From NCBI RefSeq assembly GCF_027270735.1, contig NZ_JAPWIJ010000005.1, positions 1 through 64,000 of the forward strand: 64,000 nt of DNA, in the 5' to 3' direction. Positions 17,120-25,834 of the stretch are shown here, in pieces. A model generated the notes under the pieces. The model saw only the letters and a list, made by a program, of their open reading frames with translations, was not told the origin of the DNA and searched no databases. A program made the position numbers and the translations under genes. This stretch comes from Rhodococcus ruber (GTDB lineage: Bacteria; Actinomycetota; Actinomycetes; Mycobacteriales; Mycobacteriaceae). The stretch's first letter is position 1. The number at the start of each line of letters is the position of its first letter.

Positions 17120-17336
17120 CGAACGCATTCTCAACGAAGCCGGCGCTACCCTCGCGGACACTGTCCAACTCACCACATACGTCACCGACATCGAGCAACG
17201 CGCACCTGTCAACGACGTGCGAAAGCAGCTCTTCGGGCTGTGTAGGCCGGCCAGTACTTTGGTAGAGGTGAGCGCCTTGGCGGCCGCAGGCGCGGTCATC
17301 GAAATCGACGCTGTCGCAGTTCGTTCCCGGACCTGA
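17120..17336 (+). pseudogene. Second copy of the ridA 3' end
   Basis: 217 nt nearly identical to 9478-9694 (two mismatches in my reading), encoding from just before ILNEAGATLADT to the C-terminal VAVRSRT. It lacks the first 60-odd codons of RidA and is joined to IS110 sequence at its left end, so it is not expressed as RidA. It is followed by a strong hairpin and then by the intact Gfo/Idh gene. Confidence 0.9.
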
Positions 17337-17352
17337 ACCATTCGCACCCAAA

Positions 17353-17398
17353 AGACCCGAATTCTCCATCAGCCGAGGCTGATGGAGAATTCGGGTCT
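17353..17398. terminator. Very strong bidirectional hairpin terminator
   Basis: Perfect 22-bp inverted repeat (17353-17374 and 17377-17398) with a 2-nt centre; the arms begin AGACCCGAATTC and end GAATTCGGGTCT. It lies between the ridA 3' copy (plus) and the Gfo/Idh gene (minus), so it would stop transcription from both sides. Confidence 0.9.
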
Positions 17399-17467
17399 CG
17401 ACGGCGATGTCGAGGGTGCTGATCGGCGGTCAGTTCGCGGCAGCCTCTACGATTCCTGGCTGTCGCG

Positions 17468-18466
17468 CTACTGGACGCGCTCCGACCGACCCGAACCTGC
17501 TGAAGTTCTGGCGGCCAGGGTCACTGCGAGCGAGGCCAATCCATCTTCACCGGTGGCCAGCGGAATACCGTATCCGCGGGCTGCCGAGGTGAAGCGGTGC
17601 AGGGCGTACTCGTAGATACCATGATGCTGCACATCTACCGTGTGTTCCCCACGGTCATCTACGAGCGTTACCGTTCCCACAGGTTGCTGTGTGAGAACGT
17701 CGGTGGCATGGATGCTTCCTCGAGTCCCGTGAATCGAAATTCCGGTTCCTCCGTGGGGGACGTTGAACGTGTCGATGATGTGGGCAAGGATTCCGTTCTT
17801 GAGCTTCAGTACGGCGACCATGCCCTGTTCCACCGGATAGTGACTATCAGCGATGGCCATGACCTCGACTATTTCTGAGCCGAAGATGTAGCGCAGAGTA
17901 TCTGCGTCGTGCGCGACCAGATCGAAGGCGACACCGCCACCTGCCGAGGGGTCCTCCAGCCTCCAGCCACGAAGATTCGACGGAAGCTCGCACACGTGAG
18001 TCACTCCTGCATACAGAGGAGTCCCAATGGCTCCGTCGGCAACGAGGTTACGGATGCTCTGGATGGTGGCCGCGCCACGGAGGTGATGGTTCGTTCCCAG
18101 CACGACGTCTTCCTTGTTCGCCGTGTCCACCATCGATCGCGCATCACTGAGCGACATCGCCAGCGGTTTTTCACACAGCACGTGTTTCCCAGCTCGAATC
18201 GCTGCAATTGCCTGACTTGCGTGATGCTGATTGGTGGTGCTGATGTACACGGCGTCGACCAGATCGTCCTCGAGCAGATCATCCAGTGAGGTCGTCACTC
18301 TCGGTATGCCGAAACTCGCAGCAAACCGCTCCCCTCTTTCACGATCACTGCTGACCAGTATCGCGACATCCGAACCAGGCTGGCTGCGAATTGCGTCGAT
18401 CATGAACTCACGAGCAATCGTGCTGGCACCCACAAGACCCCAGGACAAACCTTGTACATTTTTCAT
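17468..18466 (-). CDS. Gfo/Idh/MocA-family dehydrogenase
   Basis: A 332-residue NAD(P)-dependent sugar or polyol dehydrogenase of the Gfo/Idh/MocA family. The Rossmann motif is WGLVGASTIA (9-18) and the family signature CEKPLA is at residues 98-103. The second domain has GGGVAFDLVAHDADTLRYIFG, which holds the catalytic Asp-x-x-His-type residues. ATG 18466 is preferred over an in-frame GTG at 18478 because GAGG lies 6 nt upstream. It is the last gene of an operon with an aminotransferase (31 nt away) and an aldehyde dehydrogenase. A degraded copy of its 3' end lies at 9.8 kb. Confidence 0.9.
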   Translation of the reverse strand: MKNVQGLSWGLVGASTIAREFMIDAIRSQPGSDVAILVSSDRERGERFAASFGIPRVTTSLDDLLEDDLVDAVYISTTNQHHASQAIAAIRAGKHVLCEKPLAMSLSDARSMVDTANKEDVVLGTNHHLRGAATIQSIRNLVADGAIGTPLYAGVTHVCELPSNLRGWRLEDPSAGGGVAFDLVAHDADTLRYIFGSEIVEVMAIADSHYPVEQGMVAVLKLKNGILAHIIDTFNVPHGGTGISIHGTRGSIHATDVLTQQPVGTVTLVDDRGEHTVDVQHHGIYEYALHRFTSAARGYGIPLATGEDGLASLAVTLAARTSAGSGRSERVQ

Positions 18467-18497
18467 AGTCGACCTCACCGCCCAAAGTTCGCTTTTC

Positions 18498-19853
18498 TCA
18501 GGACAATTGCCCGACGGCTCCGCGCCGAGGTTTCGGAGACGAGGAGTCCTGCGCTACATCGATGTCGCTGAGAACCTCGGCGAAGACGTCCACCACAAGT
18601 CGAACGTCTTCCTCCGTATACGGTGCGATCGGGCCGAATGTTCTGCTGCTGATCGCCAGTCCTCGGTTCGTGACTCCCAGGCACATCAGGCGCCACAGAT
18701 ACTGATCCGCATCCGCAGCCACTCGCGCGTTCACCACTTCTTCGGACGTGAAGTGTATTCCACAGCAGGGTCCGTCACCTGTTACCTGAACATCGATATT
18801 CAGGGACGCAGACACATCTCGAATTCCTTTGCGGATGGCGTTTCCTTGTTCTCGTACCTGAACGAAAACCTCGTCGGTCGCAAGGTCGAAATTGGCAATA
18901 GCTGCCGCAATAGTCATCGGATTCTGGGCGTGGGTGTTCGAGGCGCTGATCGGCTGTTCCAAATGGTCGGCATTGCCGACCACCGCGGCCACCGGTAAGC
19001 CCCCGCCCAGCATCTTGCCCAAGACGGTGATGTCCGGTGGCGGTGTCAGGCCTAGGTATGCGCTGGCACCACCAGCGGAGAAACGACCACCGGCGATGAC
19101 CTCGTCGAGGATGAAGGGCACACCGTTCTCGAGCGCAAGTGTGCGAAGTTCTTGGACGAAGTCGTTACGTTGATGTATGGCACCTGGAATAGTCATGATC
19201 GGCTCGACGATCACTGCTGCCAACTTTTTGCCGTACTTGTCGAAAGTCTGCCGCGCACTGATGAGATCGTTGTAGTCGATGTCGACTTGGTTCGTGGAAG
19301 CAGCTGACGGCAATCCACGCAGTGAGGATCCGCCCTGCAACAAGTAGTCGTTCTGTCCGTGGAATCCACCGGAGATCCGCATGATCAACTGATTACCGGT
19401 GATAGATCGAGCCAGTCGCAACGCATAGGTGTTGGCCTCGGAACCAGAAGGCGCGAAGATTACTCTCTCGGCACCAGGGACTCGCGCGCACAACCGTTCT
19501 GCGAACTCATCGCGGTTGGGTGACGGGTGCATCGCCCCTCCAGGCGCGCCGATCTGGTGGGTCGCTCGTGCGACCGCATCCGCAATATAAGCATTGCCGC
19601 GCCCGAACATCGACGCGTTCCAGCCCGCGTTGCAGTCCAACGAGCGATTTCCGTCGATGTCGGTGAACCACGCGCCAGAACCGGATTCGATGTACACCGG
19701 ATGCGGCATGCCTGAACTGAATCGGGTGCGCTGCCCAGCGGCTATCGATCGCGCAGCAGCACGATCAGCTGACGCCGACGAACTGTGTTTGTCCTCGAAC
19801 TCTGCGCGCCAGGAGGATTCCAGATCCTGTAGTGACGCATGGTTGATTGTCAT
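18498..19853 (-). CDS. Class III aminotransferase (glutamate-1-semialdehyde aminomutase-like)
   Basis: A 451-residue PLP enzyme. FAPSGSEANTYALRLAR (133-149) binds the cofactor phosphate, FHGQND follows near 164, the Asp pairing with PLP is in FILDEVIAGGR (D250), and the Schiff-base Lys is K280 in TVLGKMLGGGLP. The GGGLPV context is that of the HemL-like subgroup, but this is not the haem gene: it sits in a catabolic operon. It probably transfers an amino group from a primary amine or amino acid and hands an aldehyde to the neighbouring dehydrogenase. Confidence 0.9.
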   Translation of the reverse strand: MTINHASLQDLESSWRAEFEDKHSSSASADRAAARSIAAGQRTRFSSGMPHPVYIESGSGAWFTDIDGNRSLDCNAGWNASMFGRGNAYIADAVARATHQIGAPGGAMHPSPNRDEFAERLCARVPGAERVIFAPSGSEANTYALRLARSITGNQLIMRISGGFHGQNDYLLQGGSSLRGLPSAASTNQVDIDYNDLISARQTFDKYGKKLAAVIVEPIMTIPGAIHQRNDFVQELRTLALENGVPFILDEVIAGGRFSAGGASAYLGLTPPPDITVLGKMLGGGLPVAAVVGNADHLEQPISASNTHAQNPMTIAAAIANFDLATDEVFVQVREQGNAIRKGIRDVSASLNIDVQVTGDGPCCGIHFTSEEVVNARVAADADQYLWRLMCLGVTNRGLAISSRTFGPIAPYTEEDVRLVVDVFAEVLSDIDVAQDSSSPKPRRGAVGQLS

Positions 19854-19893
19854 ATCGTGTAGCCCCTTGCGAAGGTGGAGAAGGACGGAGTGA

Positions 19894-21456
19894 TCAGTCC
19901 GCGGAGATCACGGTGCGGCTCTGCTCGCGCAGATACTGCTGTAGGTAGTGCGGCCCGGCTGTTCCGCGGCCGGTGTTACCGGAATGCTTCCAACCACTGA
20001 TCGGTTGACGGCCAGGCCATGCGCCCGTGGTCGAACCCGCACGTCGATTGACGTAGACCACCGAAGATTCGATCGTGGAAAGGAACTCAGCGATTTCTGC
20101 CTCGTCGGTGGTGAAGACCCCAGCAGTCAATCCGTAATCGGAGTCGTTGGCCTCAGCGATGGCTTCTTCGAGCGTCGAGACACTTTTGATCGCCACAATC
20201 GGCAAGAACAGCTCGTCTCGCCATGCACGGGCGTGGCTCGGAGCCTCGACCACAGTAGGTCTGACGTAGGTTCCACGGTTATATGGGGCGTCGGTGATGA
20301 CAGTTCCGCCAGCGAGCACGACGCCACCGGCACCGACGATCTCATCGATCGCTGCGGTGAAGCGTTTCCCGGCGGCGGCATTGATGACCGGGCCGGTCGA
20401 TACCGCTTCGGTACTCGGGTCGCCGACCGTCAAGGCTTCCGTCCTCTCGACCAGCTTCGCCTTGAGTGCGGCGTAGACCGACTCGTGCACGAACACCCGC
20501 GAACATGCGGAGCACTTCTGCCCGCTGTACCCGAACGCAGAACGAACGATCCCCTCTGCCGCCGCGTCCAGATCAGCCGACGCACCGACGATAGTGGGAT
20601 TCTTGCCGCCCATTTCGGCAATAACAGGCTTGCTGTGGGGTGCGAGCGACGTAGCAATCGCGGACCCGACTGCGTATGAGCCAGTGAAGGTCACGCCTCC
20701 GAGCAATGGACTGCTCGTGATGGCGGCACCCACTTCGGCACCGCCTGTCAAGACCGTCAGTGCGTTCGGCGGCAATCCCTCGGCAATCAGCGCATCCCGC
20801 AACATCGTTGCCGCGAGCTGGCCGGCAGGCGAGGGCTTCACGATTACGGTGTTGCCGGTCACCAGTGCAGCTGCCGACGGTCCCGTCGCAAGTGCAAGTG
20901 GAAAGTTGAGTGGCGAGATGACAGCCCACACACCGTACGGCCGCATCACACTGACATTGGACTCGTTGTCCGCGTCAGCCGGCATCTCGGTGCGGTAACC
21001 CTTGGTGCGCTCGAATTCGTCGCAGTAGAGCCGTAGAAAGACGGGGGCCTCGTCGGCCTCTGCCAGGGCTTCCGCGGGTGTTTTTCCTGCTTCCAGCACG
21101 ATTTGACCCGCTAACACGAACCGATCTCGTTCCAAACGGTCGGCTGTGCGACGGAGAATGTCGATACGCTCCGCCACATCGACCTTCGACCACAGAGGGA
21201 AAGCACCCGCTGCAGCGGTGAGCGCCCGCTGAGTCTGCTCGGCTGTAGCCCAACCGAACCGTCCGATCAGCAGAGTGTTGTCGATTGGAGACCACTCCTC
21301 GTGCCACTGTTCGACCTCTGCACAGACTTCGGTGCCGATGCGGACAGGATGGTCTTTCCCGAGCCCCGCGCGGGCCGCAGCAATTCCTTGTTCGAGTTCC
21401 GCGGCGTACGTAGCAGTTCCGTTGACCAGGCTGGCATATGTGACGGGCATGTTCAT
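19894..21456 (-). CDS. Aldehyde dehydrogenase, 1-pyrroline-5-carboxylate dehydrogenase-like
   Basis: A 520-residue NAD-dependent aldehyde dehydrogenase. It has VISPLNFPLALATGPS, the general base Glu in EMGGKNP (E281) and the nucleophile Cys in SGQKCSACSR (C315). The spacing and this Cys context are like PutA/RocA enzymes, which oxidise glutamate semialdehyde. As first gene of the operon with an aminotransferase and a Gfo/Idh dehydrogenase it may oxidise the aldehyde formed by transamination. The start is uncertain: ATG 21456 or ATG 21450; the reading frame is open upstream to 21519 without a clear ribosome site. Confidence 0.85.
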   Translation of the reverse strand: MNMPVTYASLVNGTATYAAELEQGIAAARAGLGKDHPVRIGTEVCAEVEQWHEEWSPIDNTLLIGRFGWATAEQTQRALTAAAGAFPLWSKVDVAERIDILRRTADRLERDRFVLAGQIVLEAGKTPAEALAEADEAPVFLRLYCDEFERTKGYRTEMPADADNESNVSVMRPYGVWAVISPLNFPLALATGPSAAALVTGNTVIVKPSPAGQLAATMLRDALIAEGLPPNALTVLTGGAEVGAAITSSPLLGGVTFTGSYAVGSAIATSLAPHSKPVIAEMGGKNPTIVGASADLDAAAEGIVRSAFGYSGQKCSACSRVFVHESVYAALKAKLVERTEALTVGDPSTEAVSTGPVINAAAGKRFTAAIDEIVGAGGVVLAGGTVITDAPYNRGTYVRPTVVEAPSHARAWRDELFLPIVAIKSVSTLEEAIAEANDSDYGLTAGVFTTDEAEIAEFLSTIESSVVYVNRRAGSTTGAWPGRQPISGWKHSGNTGRGTAGPHYLQQYLREQSRTVISAD

Positions 21457-22044
21457 CCATTCAATTCGTGTTCTTGATTCGGAATTCAGGAGTTGTAGTG
21501 GTCGGTGCGTATCGCACACCGCATGGTGTCGGTCGATTGGTCCAGTTCTCTGAAAAGGGTTTGTCCTCAGATCCCCGTCCTATCCCGAATACGACGGATA
21601 ATCGAGGATCTGCTGCCTACACGGCCCACACCTGTTCGCCTACGGATTCACATTTCGCAAGATCGGAGGTAGCCGCAAGTCCAAACCTGCAGTCCGAAAG
21701 TACGTTTGAGAACAGGAGCTTGAAATCGACTCTAACCCTGGTGGGCGCGGAACCTCAATCGGCAAGGTGTGCAGACCCGTGGGTCGACCATGCACGACGT
21801 GTGACGCGGCTAGCCGACCCGGACGCGCGCCTGGGAGCCTGGAGCGCCTTGCTACAACAAGTGTGGCGTGACGCGGCCGAATACCGTATCGGGGTTCGCT
21901 CAGGGAATCGCGGTCTTGCGGCTTTTGCGATGAACCATTGGTTGCACGGGGCCGCTTTACACCCCACCGTAGCGAATCGCTATGCATACTGATCGCAACT
22001 CCACATGGAAGACCCGCACTCCGACCTTGGCCGAGTCTTCGGGA
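21457..22044. other. 588-nt gap between two minus-strand operons
   Basis: It holds the promoter of the aldehyde dehydrogenase operon and, at 22003-22036, an imperfect hairpin (GAAGAC ... GTCTTC) that may terminate the upstream SDR operon. Open frames exist on both strands (for example 21468-21992 plus) but show no family similarity or ribosome site, so I do not call a gene. Confidence 0.5.
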
Positions 22045-22899
22045 TCAACGGACCGGATTGTGATTGACTCCGGTGAGTAGAAGGTGTCCGGCATCGACTG
22101 GAATTGTGACGCCAGTGACGGATGATGCCAGTGCCGAATTCAGGTAGATTGCGGTATTTGCAATTGTCTCGGGCGGAAGTACTGTGTTTCCCTTCAGCGC
22201 ATGATAGCTGTAACCTGCATTGATCATGTCCTCCGCGGTGCCACCCTCGTGTCCGGCGAACATGTCCCAGGCTTTCTGCTGGTTCGTCATGGGAGTCAGA
22301 ATCGACGCGGGGCAGATTGCGTTGCAGCGAATTCCATGGGGGGCGAGTTCGAGCGCAATGTTCTTCATCAAACCAAGCACACCATGTTTTGCCGCTACGT
22401 AATGTCCGTAATTCATACCCGGTTCGACTGCATTGACCGATGCTGTGATGACGATCGAGCCGGCTTGACGCTCGATCATGTGGGGAGCCAGAGCTTTTGC
22501 AGACTTCCAGACACCTGTCAGGTTGACATCGATACTGTCGTTCCATGCGGTTTCCGACAACTCCCAGAACGGCGCACGCGCCCAGATGCCGGCGTTGGCG
22601 ATCAACGCGTCGATCTTGCCGAATTCGTCGATGCCTGCAGCCACAGCCGCATCGAGCTGCGACTGGTCCCGTACGTCGGCATCGAACGTGAGCACGCGGC
22701 GCCCAAGCGCTTCGACCTGTTTCGCGGTCTCTGCCATGTCCTCTGCGTTGGCCAACGGATAGTCGACGGTGTCGATATGTTTCGTGATGTCGAGCAGAAT
22801 CACATCGGCACCGGCTCGTGCAGATTCGACGGCATGAGCCCGGCCTTGGCCGCGGGCTCCGCCGGTGATCAGTACGACTTTTCCCTCTAACAAACCCAT
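22045..22899 (-). CDS. Mycofactocin-coupled SDR dehydrogenase
   Basis: A 284-residue SDR of the mycofactocin-dependent subgroup. The cofactor motif GGARGQGRAHA (13-23), the inserted segment HIDTVDYPLANAEDM (41-55) after the second strand, NAG (102-104), and the catalytic Y167 and K171 (HYVAAKHG) are the group hallmarks. In this subgroup NAD is tightly bound and mycofactocin is thought to reoxidise it. The mycofactocin genes at 1-2.3 kb supply the matching cofactor. An AAAGGAGAAG ribosome site precedes the ATG. It is 145 nt downstream of the isomerase gene and probably in the ABC transporter operon, so the imported compound is likely an alcohol. Confidence 0.9.
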   Translation of the reverse strand: MGLLEGKVVLITGGARGQGRAHAVESARAGADVILLDITKHIDTVDYPLANAEDMAETAKQVEALGRRVLTFDADVRDQSQLDAAVAAGIDEFGKIDALIANAGIWARAPFWELSETAWNDSIDVNLTGVWKSAKALAPHMIERQAGSIVITASVNAVEPGMNYGHYVAAKHGVLGLMKNIALELAPHGIRCNAICPASILTPMTNQQKAWDMFAGHEGGTAEDMINAGYSYHALKGNTVLPPETIANTAIYLNSALASSVTGVTIPVDAGHLLLTGVNHNPVR

Positions 22900-23044
22900 G
22901 AGCTTCTCCTTTTATCTATGTCGCGTTGTGCCGCGGCCCGGAGGGGCAGCGGCGGGCGTCGATCGAATGCTGGTGAGCCCCCGCGCGGGCTGGGTCGCGG
23001 GCACTCGTATCTACTCGCCATCTCGCTGCGGTGTGGGCTGCTGG

Positions 23045-23893
23045 TCAGTCGACGAATGTGCGAGTCGTGGAAAATGCGCGGCGCGTTGCCTCGCGCACTG
23101 ACATGCTGCGTACCTCGGCAGAAATCAGTTCTACTGCCCAGGGGCCGCTGTATCCAGTAGATTTGACTGCGGAAACGAACTCGGGTATGTCGAAAATTCC
23201 TTCGCCTGGAAACCTCCGATTGTTCACGGTGTCGTCCAGCAGCGATCCACGAATTTCAGCGTCGGCGTCATCGATTTCGACGCCGACAATTCTGTTTCCA
23301 GGAATGCTGCGAATGTAGGCGAAATCGACGTCGAGGCGCTCCGTGTGCCAAATATCGATGTAGAGACCACCAGCAAGGTGATCGGCGAGTTCGATCACTG
23401 CCATCGCTTGCTGGGGCGTCTGGATCTCACGGAACGGCGCGGGCTCGATCCCGACCATCGTGCCGGCGTTCGACGCATCCTCTGCGAGTTTTGCGAAATG
23501 CGGGGCCAACCGTTCGGCATCGAACTCGTCTCGGTGGAACTTGCCGCCTGTCTTCAAGACACGAGCGCCGAGGACCTCTGCTGCACGCAGCAGTTCGGCG
23601 CGAGAAGCATCCGACTCGACGCGTTCGGGTCCATCCGTGAACCAGTCTTCGAGAAATTCGACTTCGACAATACTGATCCCATTGCCATCGAGTATCTTTC
23701 GAAATTCCCCGTACCCAATGCTGTCGCGGACGACCGCGAGGTCCATGTGCTGAATGCCGAAACCCGCAAATCCAGCAGCACTCACAGCCTCTACGCGCTC
23801 CCGAATCGATACTGGGCTCCGCTCATCGTCGGTACAAGGCGCTGCCGCCCCCGCCGACGTCCAACATGAGGCAATCAGATCAACACTCGTCAT
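23045..23893 (-). CDS. Sugar-phosphate isomerase/epimerase-like TIM-barrel protein
   Basis: A 282-residue AP-endonuclease 2/xylose-isomerase-like TIM barrel. Conserved metal-site acids appear in VEVEFLEDWF, MVGIEPAPF, LYIDIWHTER and GPWAVELIS. Family members isomerise or epimerise sugars and inositols or act as ring hydrolases. ATG 23893 is chosen (AAAGG 7 nt upstream, and the TIM barrel begins directly); a longer reading to 23932 adds 13 residues. It lies 56 nt downstream of the ABC ATPase gene, in the same operon. The substrate is unknown but probably polyhydroxylated. Confidence 0.85.
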   Translation of the reverse strand: MTSVDLIASCWTSAGAAAPCTDDERSPVSIRERVEAVSAAGFAGFGIQHMDLAVVRDSIGYGEFRKILDGNGISIVEVEFLEDWFTDGPERVESDASRAELLRAAEVLGARVLKTGGKFHRDEFDAERLAPHFAKLAEDASNAGTMVGIEPAPFREIQTPQQAMAVIELADHLAGGLYIDIWHTERLDVDFAYIRSIPGNRIVGVEIDDADAEIRGSLLDDTVNNRRFPGEGIFDIPEFVSAVKSTGYSGPWAVELISAEVRSMSVREATRRAFSTTRTFVD

Positions 23894-23949
23894 ACCATGC
23901 CTTTCGAGATATACTGGAAAATTGTAGGACATTTCTTCACTCTGATAAG

Positions 23950-24711
23950 TCAGACGACTATCTGATTGTCGACTCCCGTAATCATCGCAATGATCTCCTC
24001 GGCAGTGGTTGCGGCTGCCGCTCGGCTACCGACCATCTCGCCCCGGCGTAAGACCCAGATCGTGTCTACAAGGTCGAAAACTTGACGCAGATTGTGACTG
24101 ATAATTATCACAGCCATCCCACGCCTTCTCAGGTCTCGAATGATGTCCTCGACGGCGGCAGTTTCACGTACGCCCAGGGCTGCAGTGGGCTCATCGAGAA
24201 TGATCAGTCGGCTATCCCAGGACGAGCCCTTGGCAATTGCCAGACACTGGCGTTGACCGCCGGACATCGCACGCACCGGTTGGCGTAGGTCGGGAATGTT
24301 CACCCCTGTTTCAGCGAGCATTTCCTTGGCCCGCTTACGCATCCCACGCCGGTCGGGAACACTGAGCCAGCCCAGCGACAGCCGGGATGTTTCGCGACCC
24401 AGGAACATGTTCTCGACGACATTGAGATCGTCACACAGGGACAGATCCTGGTAGACGGTTTCAATGCCCATAGCCCGGGCTTGCTGAGGTGATGTGAAGT
24501 GTTGAGGTTCGCCGAGAACCTCCAGCACACCCGAATCGGGTTCGTGAACACCGGACAGGGTTTTGATGAACGTGCTCTTACCTGCGCCGTTGTCACCCAC
24601 AACTGCAACAACTTCGCCCGCGCGAATCGAGATGCTGGCGTCGCGCAGAGCCTGGACACCGCCGAAGCTCTTAGCGAGATTCCTGGCCTCCAAGATCATT
24701 TCTTGTGCCAT
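23950..24711 (-). CDS. Sugar-type ABC transporter ATPase (single domain)
   Basis: A 253-residue ATPase of the ribose/xylose import class. Walker A is GDNGAGKST, the signature SGGQRQCLAIAKG, Walker B LIILDEPTAALG and switch His in ISHNLRQV. The VYQDLSLCDDLNVVENMFLGRE stretch is the Q-loop of carbohydrate-uptake transporters. Such ATPases are usually about 500 aa with two fused domains (RbsA); this one has only one domain, as in the FrcA/XylG-like minority. It is encoded 77 nt downstream of the binding-protein gene. Confidence 0.92.
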   Translation of the reverse strand: MAQEMILEARNLAKSFGGVQALRDASISIRAGEVVAVVGDNGAGKSTFIKTLSGVHEPDSGVLEVLGEPQHFTSPQQARAMGIETVYQDLSLCDDLNVVENMFLGRETSRLSLGWLSVPDRRGMRKRAKEMLAETGVNIPDLRQPVRAMSGGQRQCLAIAKGSSWDSRLIILDEPTAALGVRETAAVEDIIRDLRRRGMAVIIISHNLRQVFDLVDTIWVLRRGEMVGSRAAAATTAEEIIAMITGVDNQIVV

Positions 24712-24788
24712 GTGCGTTCTTCTTTCGTGAGATGGATGTGAATACGCGTCGCGACGCCGAGTCGATCCGTGATGCAGCTGTCTTTCCG

Positions 24789-25799
24789 TCAGAGTTCAGG
24801 CTCCACGCTGTCGACATTTTCCTGTGTCACGGTAAGGAGGGGTAGATAGTCGTTCGGCGTCTTGACCTCATCCCTGTTGCACGTGAGCCAGTTACCTACT
24901 GCTGTCGTGACTTCTTCGGCCTGCAGGCCCATGTCCTGCATTACCGTTCCCAGAACCTGCCCGTTCTGAAGCATCGGAACGATGTCGTTGATGAGGTCAC
25001 CGAAAACCCACTTCACCTCTGGGCGGCCACTGTCGATTGCGTTCTGGACTGCAGTCCCCGCCTGTGGGCCCTGGGTGATAATGACATCGAGATCGCCGAC
25101 GGGAAACTTCGTCAGCCAGTCGCGTGAGATCGAAAGCGATTTGGCGCTGTCCCAGTTGTCTGGTTCCTGCGCAACGATCTGGTAGCGCGGATCTTGGGCC
25201 GCGAGATCTTCCACAGCCCTGGTTCGCTCGATCTGGGCGGTGGTTCCCATCTGGCCCATCAAAAGTCCGATTTTTGCGCCGTTGGGGAAGTTCTTCTTGA
25301 CCAGATCGACCTGATGTTGCCCGAAATCATAATTGTCCGGGCCGACGTAAGTTACCAAAGAATCGGTATTCTTGAGCGCCAGATTGAGCGCGAAGACTGG
25401 GATCCCGGCTTGGCCGGCTTCGTTGAGAACGGGAGCCAAACTCTCGGGGTCAGGCGGATACACGATGATCGCGGCACTCTGTTCGGCAATGAATCCGCGA
25501 ATTGCCGCGATTTCGGTGTTGATGTCGTTCTTGCCCTGCTGAATGTTGAGGTCCAGCCCCAGCGCGTCGCCCCGCTCTTTGATCTTGTTCTGCATCAGCG
25601 CGGCATCGGGCCCCACTGCGGTGTCGAAGAACAGCACACCGACTTTTTTGTTGGTGGACGGTTCGCAGTCCGTCTTCGATGTCACTGCTTTTGCATCGTC
25701 CGTGCTTGGCGTTGTGCACCCGACTGCAAAGCCGCACAGCGAGATCGCTGCGGTCAGCGTTACAGCGCGCGTGATCCATGGACGGTTTCGTACGCTCAT
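24789..25799 (-). CDS. Sugar-type ABC transporter substrate-binding lipoprotein
   Basis: A 336-residue periplasmic-binding-protein fold (RbsB-like) with a lipoprotein signal: hydrophobic stretch then C28 in GFAVGCTTP. The body begins KKVGVLFFDTAVGPDAALMQ, and has GFIAEQSAAIIVYPPDPESL and MGQMGTTAQIERTRAVEDL, matching the family. ATG 25799 is chosen because it gives a proper signal peptide and has AGGA upstream; the frame is open further up to 26162 but overlaps the permease. It lies 35 nt downstream of the permease. Confidence 0.92.
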   Translation of the reverse strand: MSVRNRPWITRAVTLTAAISLCGFAVGCTTPSTDDAKAVTSKTDCEPSTNKKVGVLFFDTAVGPDAALMQNKIKERGDALGLDLNIQQGKNDINTEIAAIRGFIAEQSAAIIVYPPDPESLAPVLNEAGQAGIPVFALNLALKNTDSLVTYVGPDNYDFGQHQVDLVKKNFPNGAKIGLLMGQMGTTAQIERTRAVEDLAAQDPRYQIVAQEPDNWDSAKSLSISRDWLTKFPVGDLDVIITQGPQAGTAVQNAIDSGRPEVKWVFGDLINDIVPMLQNGQVLGTVMQDMGLQAEEVTTAVGNWLTCNRDEVKTPNDYLPLLTVTQENVDSVEPEL

Positions 25800-25834
25800 T
25801 TTTCCTACTTTCGACGGTTGGGACAGCGGTTCGG

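Noticed and set aside
21468..21992. 174-codon plus-strand open frame in the gap between two operons
   Set aside because: No ribosome site, no family similarity and an unusual composition; equal-length frames exist on the other strand.
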